A DNA stretch of 64,000 nucleotides. Origin: Terrimonas_A sp051954695. GTDB lineage: Bacteria > Bacteroidota > Bacteroidia > Chitinophagales > Chitinophagaceae. The translations under genes were made by a program, and so were the position numbers. The stretch covers positions 62,001 through 126,000 of the forward strand of contig JBQCHL010000028.1 in assembly GCA_051954695.1 (NCBI GenBank), read 5' to 3'. The number at the start of each line of letters is the position of its first letter. The first letter of the stretch is position 1. The notes beneath the pieces were generated by a model. It did not search any database, was not told where the DNA came from, and worked only from the letters and a program-made list of their open reading frames with translations. Below, piece by piece: positions 35,901 to 44,040 of the stretch.

Positions 35901-36098
35901 GCAAAGAATGTTCTCAGGCAATGAATCTGTTTCCAGCAATATTTTACCGATGCGGCTGGCCAGGATCTGGGTTTTGCCGGTCCCTGGCCCTGCAATCACC
36001 ATTACCGGCCCTTCAATGGTATCCACAGCTTTGCGTTGTTGTTCATTAAGCTGGTTATACGCTAGCTGGAATTGTTCGTGAAGAGAAGGTTTTGCCAT
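32961..36098 (-). CDS. UvrD/Rep-type DNA helicase fused to RecB-like Fe-S nuclease
   Basis: 1,045 residues. SF1A helicase: Walker A GPGTGKT at 37-43, motif II LVDEYQDTSG, motif III GDDDQSIYRFQGA, motif IV-like TSNYRST, motif V LLTAHGSKGLEFEHVFLANC, motif VI RRLFYVAITRAEQHL. The C-terminus is a PD-(D/E)XK nuclease (VNVVDYKTGDPDK) with the AddB-type iron-sulphur ligands: one Cys in LKCPLEFYF and C1018-x4-C1023-x2-C1026. It is likely a repair or recombination helicase-nuclease. Minus-strand TACCTTTA lies 5 bases before the ATG. Confidence 0.93.
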   Translation of the reverse strand: MAKPSLHEQFQLAYNQLNEQQRKAVDTIEGPVMVIAGPGTGKTQILASRIGKILLETDSLPENILCLTYTDAGVVAMRKRLLQFIGPDAYKVNIYTFHAFCNDVIQENLSLFEKTALDPISDLEKIQLFKELIDSFPKNHPLKRYRGDVYFEVNNLQSLFSTMKREGWAPAFINQKIEAYLADLPNRDEFVYKRKYKEFNAGDLKKDKLDEEKERMEKLQAAVNEFEHFQQLMRKRNRYDFDDMINWVIRAFEENKNLLANYQEKFQYILVDEYQDTSGTQNRLVELLISYWDKPNVFVVGDDDQSIYRFQGANVENMLQFANSYRNDLMTVVLTSNYRSTQPILNISKTLINRNEERLVKQIDGLSKELISSNSKISQLTHPPLVQEYETQRQEMIGITRQVQALLQQGIPPGRIAIIYKENKYGEDLAQYFKLLQIPVYSKRHLNILELSLAQKIILLLRYLAAEHDIPYGGDEMLFEILHFDWFGIPPIEVAKLSIEVADKRTSGASPYSIRRLLIEKAKEPARDLFTPAMHPGLVKASAVIEKLIADVSNTTLQLLFENIIREAGVLNHIMQLPDKHWQLQILTGLFDFVKDETHRAPLLTLTELVGLIDLMEKEDIKLPLVQVSGSDKGVNLLTAHGSKGLEFEHVFLANCNAASWEKKRKPGGGYKLPDTMFDQSTSGAGDAEELRRLFYVAITRAEQHLILSYSRFKNDGKELEPSMFLAEIQDQHQLPVEKMVFDEEVLAQFAALHFMVLQAPEIEKMEEDFVSRMLEKFVMNVTALNNYLKCPLEFYFRNLVRIPSPKNEATEFGSSVHFALEQLFRKMLDKDQFPPRQEFIADFEWYMRRHRESFTKEQFDRRMEYGQLVLTNYYDKYIDQFNRIVTIERNIRNVVVKGVPLKGKLDKLEFDGKSVNVVDYKTGDPDKALSKLKGPSEKDPNGGDYWRQAIFYKILVDNYEQKDWKVASTEFDFIEPDKKKNYRREKLVITPADIATVTQQIQETWQKIQDRDFYTGCGKEDCHWCNFVKTNNLAVALHELEEEE

Positions 36099-36103
36099 AA
36101 GGA

Positions 36104-36111
36104 TAAAGGTA
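36104..36111 (-). promoter_or_regulatory. -7 promoter-like element before the helicase-nuclease gene
   Basis: Minus-strand TACCTTTA, one base off TAnnTTTG, followed by TCCTT and the ATG; third case in the window of a -7 element within 5 bases of a start codon. Confidence 0.4.
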
Positions 36112-36127
36112 GGACGGTTTTGGATTC

Positions 36128-37081
36128 TTATGATACGTTCAGTTTCTTTAATATCGCTTCAGCAGCTTCCCTTATCTTTTCTTTCAGCTTTACCGGTTGC
36201 ACAATTTCTGCGGAAGTACCGAATGTCATGAACCAATGCGCGAACCCGTGAATGGAAGCTGTAAGAAAAGTCATTTCTATTTTGTCGTCCACTTCCCGTT
36301 CGGATATAAAGCCACTGTAATATTTCTGATTCTCGAGATATCGTACAGCATCTTTATCAACGCGGATGATCACTTTCTGCAGGTCCATCTCCCTGCTCCA
36401 TTGCTGCAGGTAAGCTTTCAGGGTAGGATGCACCTGGTCAAACGTTTCAGCGGTTTCTTTAAAACTTTTTATCCGGTCGAGACGGAAATCGCGGTAATCT
36501 TTACGCAAGCGGCAATAGGCGATAAGATGCCAGTAGCCGTCCAGGTAAAAAACTCCCATCGGTTCTACAAGCCTTTCTGTTCTTTGCTGGCTATGCGATG
36601 CAAAGTAATTAAGCGATAAAATTTTTTTAGTGCTGATACATTTCAGGATTGTCTGAATGGGATTTACGTTTAACTGCTGATGTGAGAATCTCCGTCCTTT
36701 CAGCACCTGTATCTGCTCATCCAGGTTTTCCAGTACATCCTTTTCAGTGCCGCGCAACACGGCCCTGACCTTGTACATCGCGGATTTAAAGCTTTCATCC
36801 GTTGATGCATCGGCCAGCTTCTCGATCATCTTTTCAGCCGTCAGGAAAGCAGTTGCTTCTTCACGGGTAAACATCACCGGAGGCAATCGATAGCCATCCA
36901 TGATGGAATAGCCAATGCCGGCCTCCCCGATCACAGGTATTCCCGCTTCTTCCAGGGTTTTTACATCACGGTAAACCGTGCGCAGGCTGATATTAAAACG
37001 CTCAGCAATATCCTGGGCCTTCACCACTTTTCGCGATTGAAGCTGGATAAGGATAGCAGTGACACGGTCGATACGGTTCAC
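36128..37081 (-). CDS. YafY-type HTH-WYL transcriptional regulator
   Basis: 317 residues from GTG 37081 (MNRIDRVTAILIQLQSRKVV), the normal family start; the TTG-started extension is not conserved. N-terminal HTH_11 helix-turn-helix (about 15-60, AQDIAERFNISLRTVYRDVKTLEEAGIP); central WYL domain with DGYWHLIAYCRLRKDYRDFR; C-terminal WCX-like domain. WYL domains sense nucleic acids or nucleotides and such regulators often control stress or mobile-element defence. Lies between the helicase and GH20 genes on the same strand. Confidence 0.9.
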   Translation of the reverse strand: MNRIDRVTAILIQLQSRKVVKAQDIAERFNISLRTVYRDVKTLEEAGIPVIGEAGIGYSIMDGYRLPPVMFTREEATAFLTAEKMIEKLADASTDESFKSAMYKVRAVLRGTEKDVLENLDEQIQVLKGRRFSHQQLNVNPIQTILKCISTKKILSLNYFASHSQQRTERLVEPMGVFYLDGYWHLIAYCRLRKDYRDFRLDRIKSFKETAETFDQVHPTLKAYLQQWSREMDLQKVIIRVDKDAVRYLENQKYYSGFISEREVDDKIEMTFLTASIHGFAHWFMTFGTSAEIVQPVKLKEKIREAAEAILKKLNVS

Positions 37082-37129
37082 AGAAATAAATGGTTTAATG
37101 TTTTTGTTAAGCTTCGGCCTGCAAAGCAA

Positions 37130-39034
37130 CTATTGTTTTATCCCTGCACGTTTCTTCAATTCTGCTACAGGCATATTGATCATTCTGCCGATCGGTTTGC
37201 CATTTCGATAACTGATCACCCGCATCAGTACTGCATCTTTTGGCACCAGCAAGGGCTCTTTGTATACAGGATAGAACTCGTCGGGATAAGAATTATCAAA
37301 ACTGTAATGCAGGCTAAGACCGTCTATTTCAGGGATGAGTTCTACTATTACGGAGCTGGAATCTTTTTTCTTCACCTTAAAATCTGCATCATACAGGCTG
37401 GGTGCATATTTTATTTTTGCCACATCAAGGCGGGGAAACTGTGCTTCTATTCTTGTTATAAAACCATTCCAGTTCCTTTTTTCTTTCGGGCTCCATAATA
37501 TTTCTGCAAGGGCCATGCCACGCGGCCATATCATGTATTGAGCCTGGCGGAGATTGTATATTTGCTCGGTCCAGAGATTACCCTGTCCTCCTTTGACCAT
37601 AGATGGATCAATGCTATCAGGGATGGGTTCAAACTGATAGGTCTTTTTTAAACGCAGGGATGCATACACGGGAGGTTCCATCACTGCGTCACTTTGCATA
37701 TAATCCAGGTAAGCGAATTCCGTGGGTGTCATCACCACCTGGTGCCCCTGTTTGGCGGCAATGGCACCATGTTTCATATTGCGCCAGCTCATCACGGCTG
37801 CATTGGGTGCAAGACCTCCCTGCAGGATCTCATCCCAACCGATCATCTTTTTGCCTTTGGCATTGATGATCTTTTCCATGCGTTTGATAAAATAGCTTTG
37901 TACTTCATCAAGGTCTTTCAGTTTTTCCCTTTGCATCAGTTCTTTGATGGCTTCCGATTTCTCCCAGAAGTTGCGGGCAGTTTCATCGCCGCCAATATGT
38001 ATGTATTCAAAAGGAAAGAGTTGTGCCACTTCGGTGATCACTTTATCCATGAATTCATAAACCTTTTCATTGGCGGGACAAAGGGAATTATCTATCAGTC
38101 CGTAAAAGTGACCGCCTGCAGGCCAGATCATGAACTGCTCGCCTGAATTAACCCTGTAAGTGCCCGGTGTGCAGCTTAACTCGGGGTATGAAGCAATAGC
38201 TGCCATGCTATGGCCCGGCACATCGATCTCGGGAAGGATGTTTATGTTGCGTTCTTTTGCATATTGAATGATCTCGCGGATATCATCCTGTGTATAGAAA
38301 CCACCGTAAGTAAGTGGCTCATCAGGGGTGGGAGCGGAGAACCTGCCGAAAGTACCGGTTTTATCAACCCGCCATGCGCCGACTGAAGTAAGTCTAGGCA
38401 GACTTTTTATTTCAATGCGCCAGCCCTGGTCGTCGGTAAGATGCCAGTGAAGCAAATTGAATTTATAGCGGGACATATTATCGATGAAAGTTTTCACATC
38501 CTGCTTGGAAAAAAAATGACGCGATACGTCCAGCATAATACCTCTCCAGCCAAAGCGTGGATGATCGGTGATCTTCACAACAGGGACCTGCCATTTTGCA
38601 GAGGCAGGAGATGTTGCTTCAATTTCTTTGGGAAATAATTGTAACAGGGTTTGAATACCATAAAAAATGCCGGCAGGGGCAGAACCCCTCAGCAGGATAT
38701 TATTGGTGTTCACTTCCAGTTCATATCCTTCAGCAGGTATGGTGGATGCAGGAGAAAGGGCAATAGCTATCGTATTGCGTGAAACCATTTTTTGCAATTG
38801 CACGCGGGAAGAAGTTTTATAACCTGTAGCCTTGCTGATACGAAGGGCGAGTTGTTTGGCCAGTGTATCCAGCGATTGCTGCATGGCAACAATGCGTGTA
38901 TCGGCATTTAAAACAAAATAACCATCACCTTGTGTCACCGAAACAGGTTGCGGTACGAGGGAAAGTACTGGTTTTTGGCTATAGGCCAGGCAGGTTGCAA
39001 AAGCAAGCGTCAGGGATAGAAATATCTTTTTCAT
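37130..39034 (-). CDS. Secreted beta-N-acetylhexosaminidase, GH20
   Basis: 634 residues from ATG 39034, which gives the signal peptide MKKIFLSLTLAFATCLAYSQ. GH20b domain about 25-150, then the catalytic TIM barrel with WRGIMLDVSRHFFS, LHWHLTDDQGWRIEI, INILPEIDVPGHSMA and the catalytic Asp-Glu pair HIGGDETARNFW. C-terminal chitobiase-type domain with YSFDNSYPDEFYPVY. It removes terminal GlcNAc/GalNAc from chitin or glycoconjugate oligosaccharides, fitting a polymer-degrading lifestyle. Confidence 0.94.
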   Translation of the reverse strand: MKKIFLSLTLAFATCLAYSQKPVLSLVPQPVSVTQGDGYFVLNADTRIVAMQQSLDTLAKQLALRISKATGYKTSSRVQLQKMVSRNTIAIALSPASTIPAEGYELEVNTNNILLRGSAPAGIFYGIQTLLQLFPKEIEATSPASAKWQVPVVKITDHPRFGWRGIMLDVSRHFFSKQDVKTFIDNMSRYKFNLLHWHLTDDQGWRIEIKSLPRLTSVGAWRVDKTGTFGRFSAPTPDEPLTYGGFYTQDDIREIIQYAKERNINILPEIDVPGHSMAAIASYPELSCTPGTYRVNSGEQFMIWPAGGHFYGLIDNSLCPANEKVYEFMDKVITEVAQLFPFEYIHIGGDETARNFWEKSEAIKELMQREKLKDLDEVQSYFIKRMEKIINAKGKKMIGWDEILQGGLAPNAAVMSWRNMKHGAIAAKQGHQVVMTPTEFAYLDYMQSDAVMEPPVYASLRLKKTYQFEPIPDSIDPSMVKGGQGNLWTEQIYNLRQAQYMIWPRGMALAEILWSPKEKRNWNGFITRIEAQFPRLDVAKIKYAPSLYDADFKVKKKDSSSVIVELIPEIDGLSLHYSFDNSYPDEFYPVYKEPLLVPKDAVLMRVISYRNGKPIGRMINMPVAELKKRAGIKQ

Positions 39035-39217
39035 TGTTGGTAGTAAAGGAATGCAAAGTAAATTATTTAAATGATCATAACTGAACACCGCGCGTATCAA
39101 AAGCGGACACTTATGATCTGTTTTCTAAAGATTAATGTCTGAAAGCCAGAATCTTATCAATCTGGCATTTTCTTGGCCCGGTGTAGGTATTGTCCTTTCT
39201 CAATTATCAATAAATAT

Positions 39218-41581
39218 ATGCTCAAAAATTACTTCAAAACAGCCTGGCGGAATCTATTGAAGAATAAGTTTTATTCCCTGATCACTATTGCAGGGCTTAC
39301 AGTAGGGCTTTGCGTGGGGATGTTGATCTTGTTATGGGTACAGGACGAATTAAGTTTTGATGCATTTCATAAGAAGGAAGCCAATATTTATAGATTGGAA
39401 AACAGGGTAGGCACCGGCAGCAGTATACAGATATGGGAGGAAACGGCAGCTCCTATCGGCAAACTGGCTAAGGCAGAACTTCCGGAAGTGAAGGATGTGG
39501 TGAGGATACGTTATAATTATTATTTCAGCCAGTTTCATACGGGGGATAAAACTTTTAATGAAGAAAAAGTTTTTTTTACTGACCCCTCTTTTTTCAGCGT
39601 ATTTGATTTCGGGCTGATCAGGGGAAATAAAGAGCAACCGTTTAAAGATGATTATTCTGTTGTAATGACGGCCTCAACAGCCCACCGTTATTTTGGAGAG
39701 AGCGACCCAATCGGGCAGGTGATCACGACGGAAGACAGTACAAGACTGACTGTTACGGGTGTGATCGCTGATTTCCCCAAAAACTCATCACTTAATTATG
39801 ATATGTTGTTTCCTATGTCATTGTTTGCAAAAAAACAATTACTGGGAGGCAACAATATCGATACAGATTTTAACCAGTATATCTACGACACCTACCTGCT
39901 GCTGCAACCAGGAACATCGCTGAGTGCACTGGCTACCAGGCTGCGGAACATACACCTGCGGATGAAGTCGGATGATACGGACATCGTTTATCTGCCCTTT
40001 CCGATCAGAAAAATGCATTTGTTCAGGGCTGATGGAACAGAAGCGGGAATGGCAACTATACGGATGTTTACCATCATTGCTTTGCTGATCCTGGTGATTG
40101 CCTGCATCAATTATGTAAATCTCTCCACAGCCCGGTCCATGCTGCGCTCCCGCGAAGTAAGCCTGCGTAAAATAGTAGGGGCTGGTAAGCTGCAGCTTTT
40201 CTTCCAGTTTATTCTTGAAACGGCTTTGATGTTTGTGCTGGCAGCAGCATTGGCAATGATGCTGATTCCGGTGTTGATGCCTGTGTTCAATTCCATTTCA
40301 GGCAAGCAACTGGAATTTAACCTGGGCAATATTCATATATGGAAGGTGATTGGTTGCACTATTGCAGGTACATTGATTGTATCAAGCATTTATCCGGCCC
40401 TGCTACTTTCTTCATTTGAGCCGCTGAAAGCGTTAAAGGGGAAAATAGCTTTACGGATCAATGATGCGTTTTTCAGAAAAGCGCTGGTGGTAACGCAATT
40501 CGCACTTTCCGTTATACTTATAGCCGGCACATTTGTGATCAGCCGACAATTACAGTATATCCGTTCCAAAGAACTGGGTTATGATAAGGACCATGTTTTT
40601 TCTTTTTATATGAGGGATATGGCTCCCCACTACGATGCAGTAAAGGCAAACCTGCTGAAGAACCCTGGTATACAGGAAGTGACCAGGTCGAGCAATGACG
40701 TGATCGTTAACCTGAGCAGTCTTACAGGCAACACGGATTATGACGGTAAGGGGCCGGGAGAAACCTTTATGGTGTATCCTCTGGCGATTGACAAGGATTA
40801 TATACCCTTTTTTAAATTGAAGATGACAGCGGGAGCTAATTTCACGGGTATGCCTGCAGATTCATCACATGTTATATTAAATGAGACCGCTGTGCGGAAT
40901 GCGGGCATTAAAGATCCGATTGGCAAACGTTTCCGGTTATGGAAGAATGAAGCGACCATCGTGGGTGTAGTAAAGGATTTTCATTTTGCGTCCATGAAGA
41001 AGGCAATAGAACCGGTGGTACTTTATTATGCTCCCAGGAACACCCCAAGGATCTCCATTAAAACAACCGGCGCAGATGCAGCAAAAGCAATAGCAGCAGC
41101 AGAAGCGGAGTGGAAAAAATATAATCCCGGATTTCCGATCAACTACACTTTCCTGGATGAAAGCTTTAATAAATTATACCAAACCGAGCAACGCACCGGT
41201 ACCCTGTTCAATATTTTTGCTGGTATAGCTATTCTTATATCCTGCCTGGGATTGCTGGGGCTTACTGCTTATACGGCGCAGGTGCGCACACGTGAAATAG
41301 GCGTACGGAAAGTGCTTGGTGCAAGTGTGCCTGGTATTGTGAGTTTGCTGGCCCGGGATTTTATCAGGCTGGTGCTGGCGGCTATTGTGGTAGCAGTTCC
41401 GATATCCTGGTATGCGATGAACAAATGGCTGGAAGATTTTGCCTACAGAACAAATCTCAACTGGACAATATTCGCTTTATCGGGCTTGCTGGCTATCCTG
41501 ATCGCCATGATAACGATCAGTTTCCAATCAGTGAAAGCTGCGTTGGTAAACCCGGTGAAAAGCCTGAAGCAGAACGATTAA
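39218..41581 (+). CDS. MacB/FtsX-type ABC transporter permease
   Basis: 787 residues from ATG 39218 (MLKNYFKTAWRNLLKNKFYS); the in-frame extension is not conserved. MacB-like periplasmic core about 20-245, FtsX domain about 290-410, a second core domain and a final FtsX domain about 665-780 (LGLTAYTAQVRTREIGVRKV). The recurrent Bacteroidota form lacks its own ATPase. Related proteins export or sense envelope-active compounds. No ABC ATPase gene lies nearby. Confidence 0.92.
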   Translation: MLKNYFKTAWRNLLKNKFYSLITIAGLTVGLCVGMLILLWVQDELSFDAFHKKEANIYRLENRVGTGSSIQIWEETAAPIGKLAKAELPEVKDVVRIRYNYYFSQFHTGDKTFNEEKVFFTDPSFFSVFDFGLIRGNKEQPFKDDYSVVMTASTAHRYFGESDPIGQVITTEDSTRLTVTGVIADFPKNSSLNYDMLFPMSLFAKKQLLGGNNIDTDFNQYIYDTYLLLQPGTSLSALATRLRNIHLRMKSDDTDIVYLPFPIRKMHLFRADGTEAGMATIRMFTIIALLILVIACINYVNLSTARSMLRSREVSLRKIVGAGKLQLFFQFILETALMFVLAAALAMMLIPVLMPVFNSISGKQLEFNLGNIHIWKVIGCTIAGTLIVSSIYPALLLSSFEPLKALKGKIALRINDAFFRKALVVTQFALSVILIAGTFVISRQLQYIRSKELGYDKDHVFSFYMRDMAPHYDAVKANLLKNPGIQEVTRSSNDVIVNLSSLTGNTDYDGKGPGETFMVYPLAIDKDYIPFFKLKMTAGANFTGMPADSSHVILNETAVRNAGIKDPIGKRFRLWKNEATIVGVVKDFHFASMKKAIEPVVLYYAPRNTPRISIKTTGADAAKAIAAAEAEWKKYNPGFPINYTFLDESFNKLYQTEQRTGTLFNIFAGIAILISCLGLLGLTAYTAQVRTREIGVRKVLGASVPGIVSLLARDFIRLVLAAIVVAVPISWYAMNKWLEDFAYRTNLNWTIFALSGLLAILIAMITISFQSVKAALVNPVKSLKQND

Positions 41582-41586
41582 CTGAT

Positions 41587-41682
41587 TTAAGTCGTTGGCT
41601 GTTGGCCGATGTTTGATGGCCGAAAATGGAATAACATAATGACGGCTGCTTGTCGGCCAACGATCATCGAACAACGACTTAA
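41587..41682. repeat. Nested palindrome with GTTGGCCGA words
   Basis: Outer stem TTAAGTCGTT (41587-41596) with AACGACTTAA (41673-41682) and inner stem GTTGGCCGA (41601-41609) with TCGGCCAAC (41653-41661). It is a looser version of the 32,865 element and sits between convergent genes. Confidence 0.8.
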
Positions 41683-41696
41683 TGAGCAGCCTCTTA

Positions 41697-42347
41697 TTAT
41701 CCAGGCATCCTGGAAATATATTTTTCTATCTGTTTTATCTGATCAACGATCTGCGGAGTAGTAGGCTTTAAAGCTTTTGCTTTGCGGAAAAAGTCTTTAC
41801 TGGCGCGGAATTCCCGTTTGTTCATCATAATACTGCACATCTGGAGATAAGCAGCAGCTTCATTCTCTTTATCGGGCAGCCCTTTGCGGATAGCAGCGCG
41901 GATATAAGACTCAGCTTGTTTAAGATCATTTTTCTGCATGGCCAGCATTCCCATTTGCAACATACTGGCGCCTTCAGCTTCTTTCATAGGCATACCCAGA
42001 TCAAGCCCTTTCTTCATCATTTTTTCAGCCCCATCAAAATCCTGCTTCATCATAGCAATATTGCCTTTCAAGGTGTAGTACACAGAGCGGATAGGCTTAT
42101 AGAGCAGGTTAGGAAATTGAATGGAAGCCAGCACTTTTTCAGCGCCGTCCATATCCCCGTTTTCCATATACTCCTGTATCAGCCTGAGTGGCCCAAAAAA
42201 GAAATGGCCAAGAATAAGGATCAGGCCAACAAAATACAGCGGAAAAGCGGGCCAGAACCCGGCAGAATAGTTCACATATCCTCCCAGCGCGGCGAGCACT
42301 ATGCCGATCCAGAGGCGGTATTTGATCAGGAGATTATAAAATTTCAT
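41697..42347 (-). CDS. Membrane protein with TPR repeats
   Basis: 216 residues. Two N-terminal membrane helices (about 10-55, YRLWIGIVLAALGGYVNYSA and FPLYFVGLILILGHFFF) followed by tetratricopeptide-like helices (about 58-205: AEKVLASIQFPN, LKGNIAMMKQDFDGAEKMMK, LQMGMLAMQKNDLKQAESYI, RASKDFFRKAKALKPTTPQI). Probably a scaffold at the inner membrane; partner unknown. Minus-strand TATCTTTG at 42384-42391 is a good -7 element. Confidence 0.8.
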   Translation of the reverse strand: MKFYNLLIKYRLWIGIVLAALGGYVNYSAGFWPAFPLYFVGLILILGHFFFGPLRLIQEYMENGDMDGAEKVLASIQFPNLLYKPIRSVYYTLKGNIAMMKQDFDGAEKMMKKGLDLGMPMKEAEGASMLQMGMLAMQKNDLKQAESYIRAAIRKGLPDKENEAAAYLQMCSIMMNKREFRASKDFFRKAKALKPTTPQIVDQIKQIEKYISRMPG

Positions 42348-42436
42348 ACGTTAGATAGCCTTAATATGTTTATTAAGGGCTGGCAAAGATAGGAAAAACG
42401 CGAATGACGCGAATAATGTCTATAAAGGGAGGGGTT

Positions 42437-42591
42437 GCTTAAAGCCACGAATAACGCGAATAGTGTTCTATAGGAGAAGTTTGTTTAAAAGTCAGAAGGT
42501 TTGTAGTGACTTTGTTTTCTTAATGGGGTTTACCGAATTAATTAGGGTTTTCCTTTATAGGAAGCTGTTCGCGTTATTCGTGGCTTTAAGC
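42437..42591. repeat. Intergenic inverted repeat, 24-bp arms, with CGAATAACGCGAA words
   Basis: The arm 42437-42460 (starting GCTTAAAGCCACGAATAACG) is exactly complementary to 42568-42591, spacer 107 bases. An additional CGCGAATGACGCGAAT copy of the same word lies just outside at 42400-42415. It fills most of the 254-base gap; no gene or known RNA is seen in it. Confidence 0.88.
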
Positions 42592-42601
42592 GAACCCTTC
42601 C

Positions 42602-43126
42602 TTAAGGAGTATTATTAGCATTATTCGCTTCTACCCAGTAGCCGTCAGGATCTTTAAACCAGATTTGTTTTACGCCATCGACGCGTAAGGTAACGGAGGC
42701 TTGTTTGCCGGCCCAGTCTTCGTAAGGGATTTGATGTTTGTTGAGGTTGGCGATGAATTGATCTATTGAAGGGACGGAAAAGCAGAGATGGGCATTTTTG
42801 TCGTGTGGGACGGTGTTAGCAGCACCGCTGATGATGTGCAACTGGCTTTTGGGGCCGATGTTGAACCAGGCGTGGTGGCCATCATGAAAGGGTTCGGGGA
42901 TGGTGTCGAGGCCGATGATATCGCGGTAGAAGCGGGTACTTTTTTCGAGGTCGACAACGTAAATGGCGATGTGGTTGAGTTGGGGCATGGGTTTAGTTTG
43001 AGCGTGGCAGAGCTGGGTAATGATGAGACCAGCAAAAAGGAATAACTGGGGAATATGGCGGCTTAAAAATCTTGGGTTGGCGGGTGAGTTAAGTCGCCGG
43101 GTTGGGGATAATAGGGAATGCTTCAT
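42602..43126 (-). CDS. VOC-family (glyoxalase/dioxygenase fold) protein with signal peptide
   Basis: 174 residues from ATG 43126. The N-terminus has a hydrophobic signal (PQLFLFAGLIITQLCHAQ), unusual for VOC proteins, predicting secretion. Body: PQLNHIAIYVVDLEKSTRFY (first metal His), AHLCFSVPSIDQF, and the last metal Glu in DPDGYWVEAN. Substrate unknown. Confidence 0.85.
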   Translation of the reverse strand: MKHSLLSPTRRLNSPANPRFLSRHIPQLFLFAGLIITQLCHAQTKPMPQLNHIAIYVVDLEKSTRFYRDIIGLDTIPEPFHDGHHAWFNIGPKSQLHIISGAANTVPHDKNAHLCFSVPSIDQFIANLNKHQIPYEDWAGKQASVTLRVDGVKQIWFKDPDGYWVEANNANNTP

Positions 43127-43146
43127 AATAGCAATATACAGAAAGA

Positions 43147-43220
43147 GGTTGACCGTTGTCCGCAGGATCTTTGCATGGATTGAAGTGCCATGTAAAGGAT
43201 TTTGGGGACAACGGTCAACC
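43147..43220. repeat. Intergenic palindrome with GACCGTTGTCC word (15-bp arms)
   Basis: GGTTGACCGTTGTCC (43147-43161) is exactly complementary to 43206-43220, spacer 44 bases, in the gap between the VOC and DinB genes. Confidence 0.82.
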
Positions 43221-43236
43221 GGGCAACAGCAACAAA

Positions 43237-43728
43237 TCACCCCAGGTTCAACGATCTTAAGTAAAGTATTGCCTGGCAGCGGTGTTGTATCTCCTGGTCG
43301 ATATAGCGGAGAACAAAGGAATAAACGGGGCCTGAGCCGAGTCCGAAAACAGTTTGTTTTTCCAGTAGGCGGTCCTCCGGCATTTCTGCCCATAGCCGGT
43401 CGATCTCGCCGGTTGTTTTATCCCAAAGGCTGAGCAGTTCTTTTTTATTCAGCGGTTTCGGCTCTCCGTTCCAGGAGCGGCTGAAGCTGCCGGTGGGTTG
43501 CCAATGACCGGTAGTAATGCCCACCACAGCGGGAAGACTCATGCTGATAATATCCAGCACTAATTCCGCGAAGGGGCGCATGCCATTGAGTGAATAAAAA
43601 AACAGGTGATCTTCCGGGAAAGCTTCAATGAGCTGCCGTGTTTGCCGGCGCTCATCCTGCCAGTAGGCCAGCATCACTTCCGGGGTAATGGTAACAGGAT
43701 TTGCGGTTGGTATGGTTGTAGACGTCAT
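43237..43728 (-). CDS. DinB-family protein (paralogue 1)
   Basis: 163 residues from ATG 43728 (MTSTTIPTANPVTITP); the longer in-frame extension is noncoding. DinB-like helical bundle: LAYWQDERRQTRQLIEAFPE, YSLNGMRPFAELVLDIISMS and RYIDQEIQHRCQAILYLRSL, where the His before Arg is the expected C-terminal metal ligand. It is a clear paralogue of the next gene. DinB proteins are metal-dependent transferase-like folds using thiols; role here unknown. Confidence 0.85.
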   Translation of the reverse strand: MTSTTIPTANPVTITPEVMLAYWQDERRQTRQLIEAFPEDHLFFYSLNGMRPFAELVLDIISMSLPAVVGITTGHWQPTGSFSRSWNGEPKPLNKKELLSLWDKTTGEIDRLWAEMPEDRLLEKQTVFGLGSGPVYSFVLRYIDQEIQHRCQAILYLRSLNLG

Positions 43729-43876
43729 GATCAATTTTGTTTGCAATGAGTAATAGCATAATCGTATAATGGTTGAGTGGAAATTTTGGTTTGACTGGCA
43801 CGAATAAATTCTGATGAAAGGAGAGTTAAGAGGATAGACGCGAATACGATCCAAATAATAGAACGTCTCCGATATT

Positions 43877-43992
43877 GCGAATGGCGCGAATGGTACAGTC
43901 ATCCTTATCTGAAAATTCCTGATCCCGAAAAATAATCCTGTCCATATATCAAACCCCTTCCGAAAACCAGCACGCCCATTCGCGCCATTCGC
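43877..43992. repeat. Intergenic inverted repeat with GCGAATGGCGCGAATGG arms (17 bp)
   Basis: 43877-43893 is exactly complementary to 43976-43992, spacer 82 bases. It uses the same CGCGAAT vocabulary as the element at 42,437. It lies within the 312-base gap between the two DinB genes; nothing else is seen there. Confidence 0.85.
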
Positions 43993-44040
43993 GGCCCTCA
44001 AAAAACTTCATCTATACAGAATGTATTAGCGTCATTCGTA

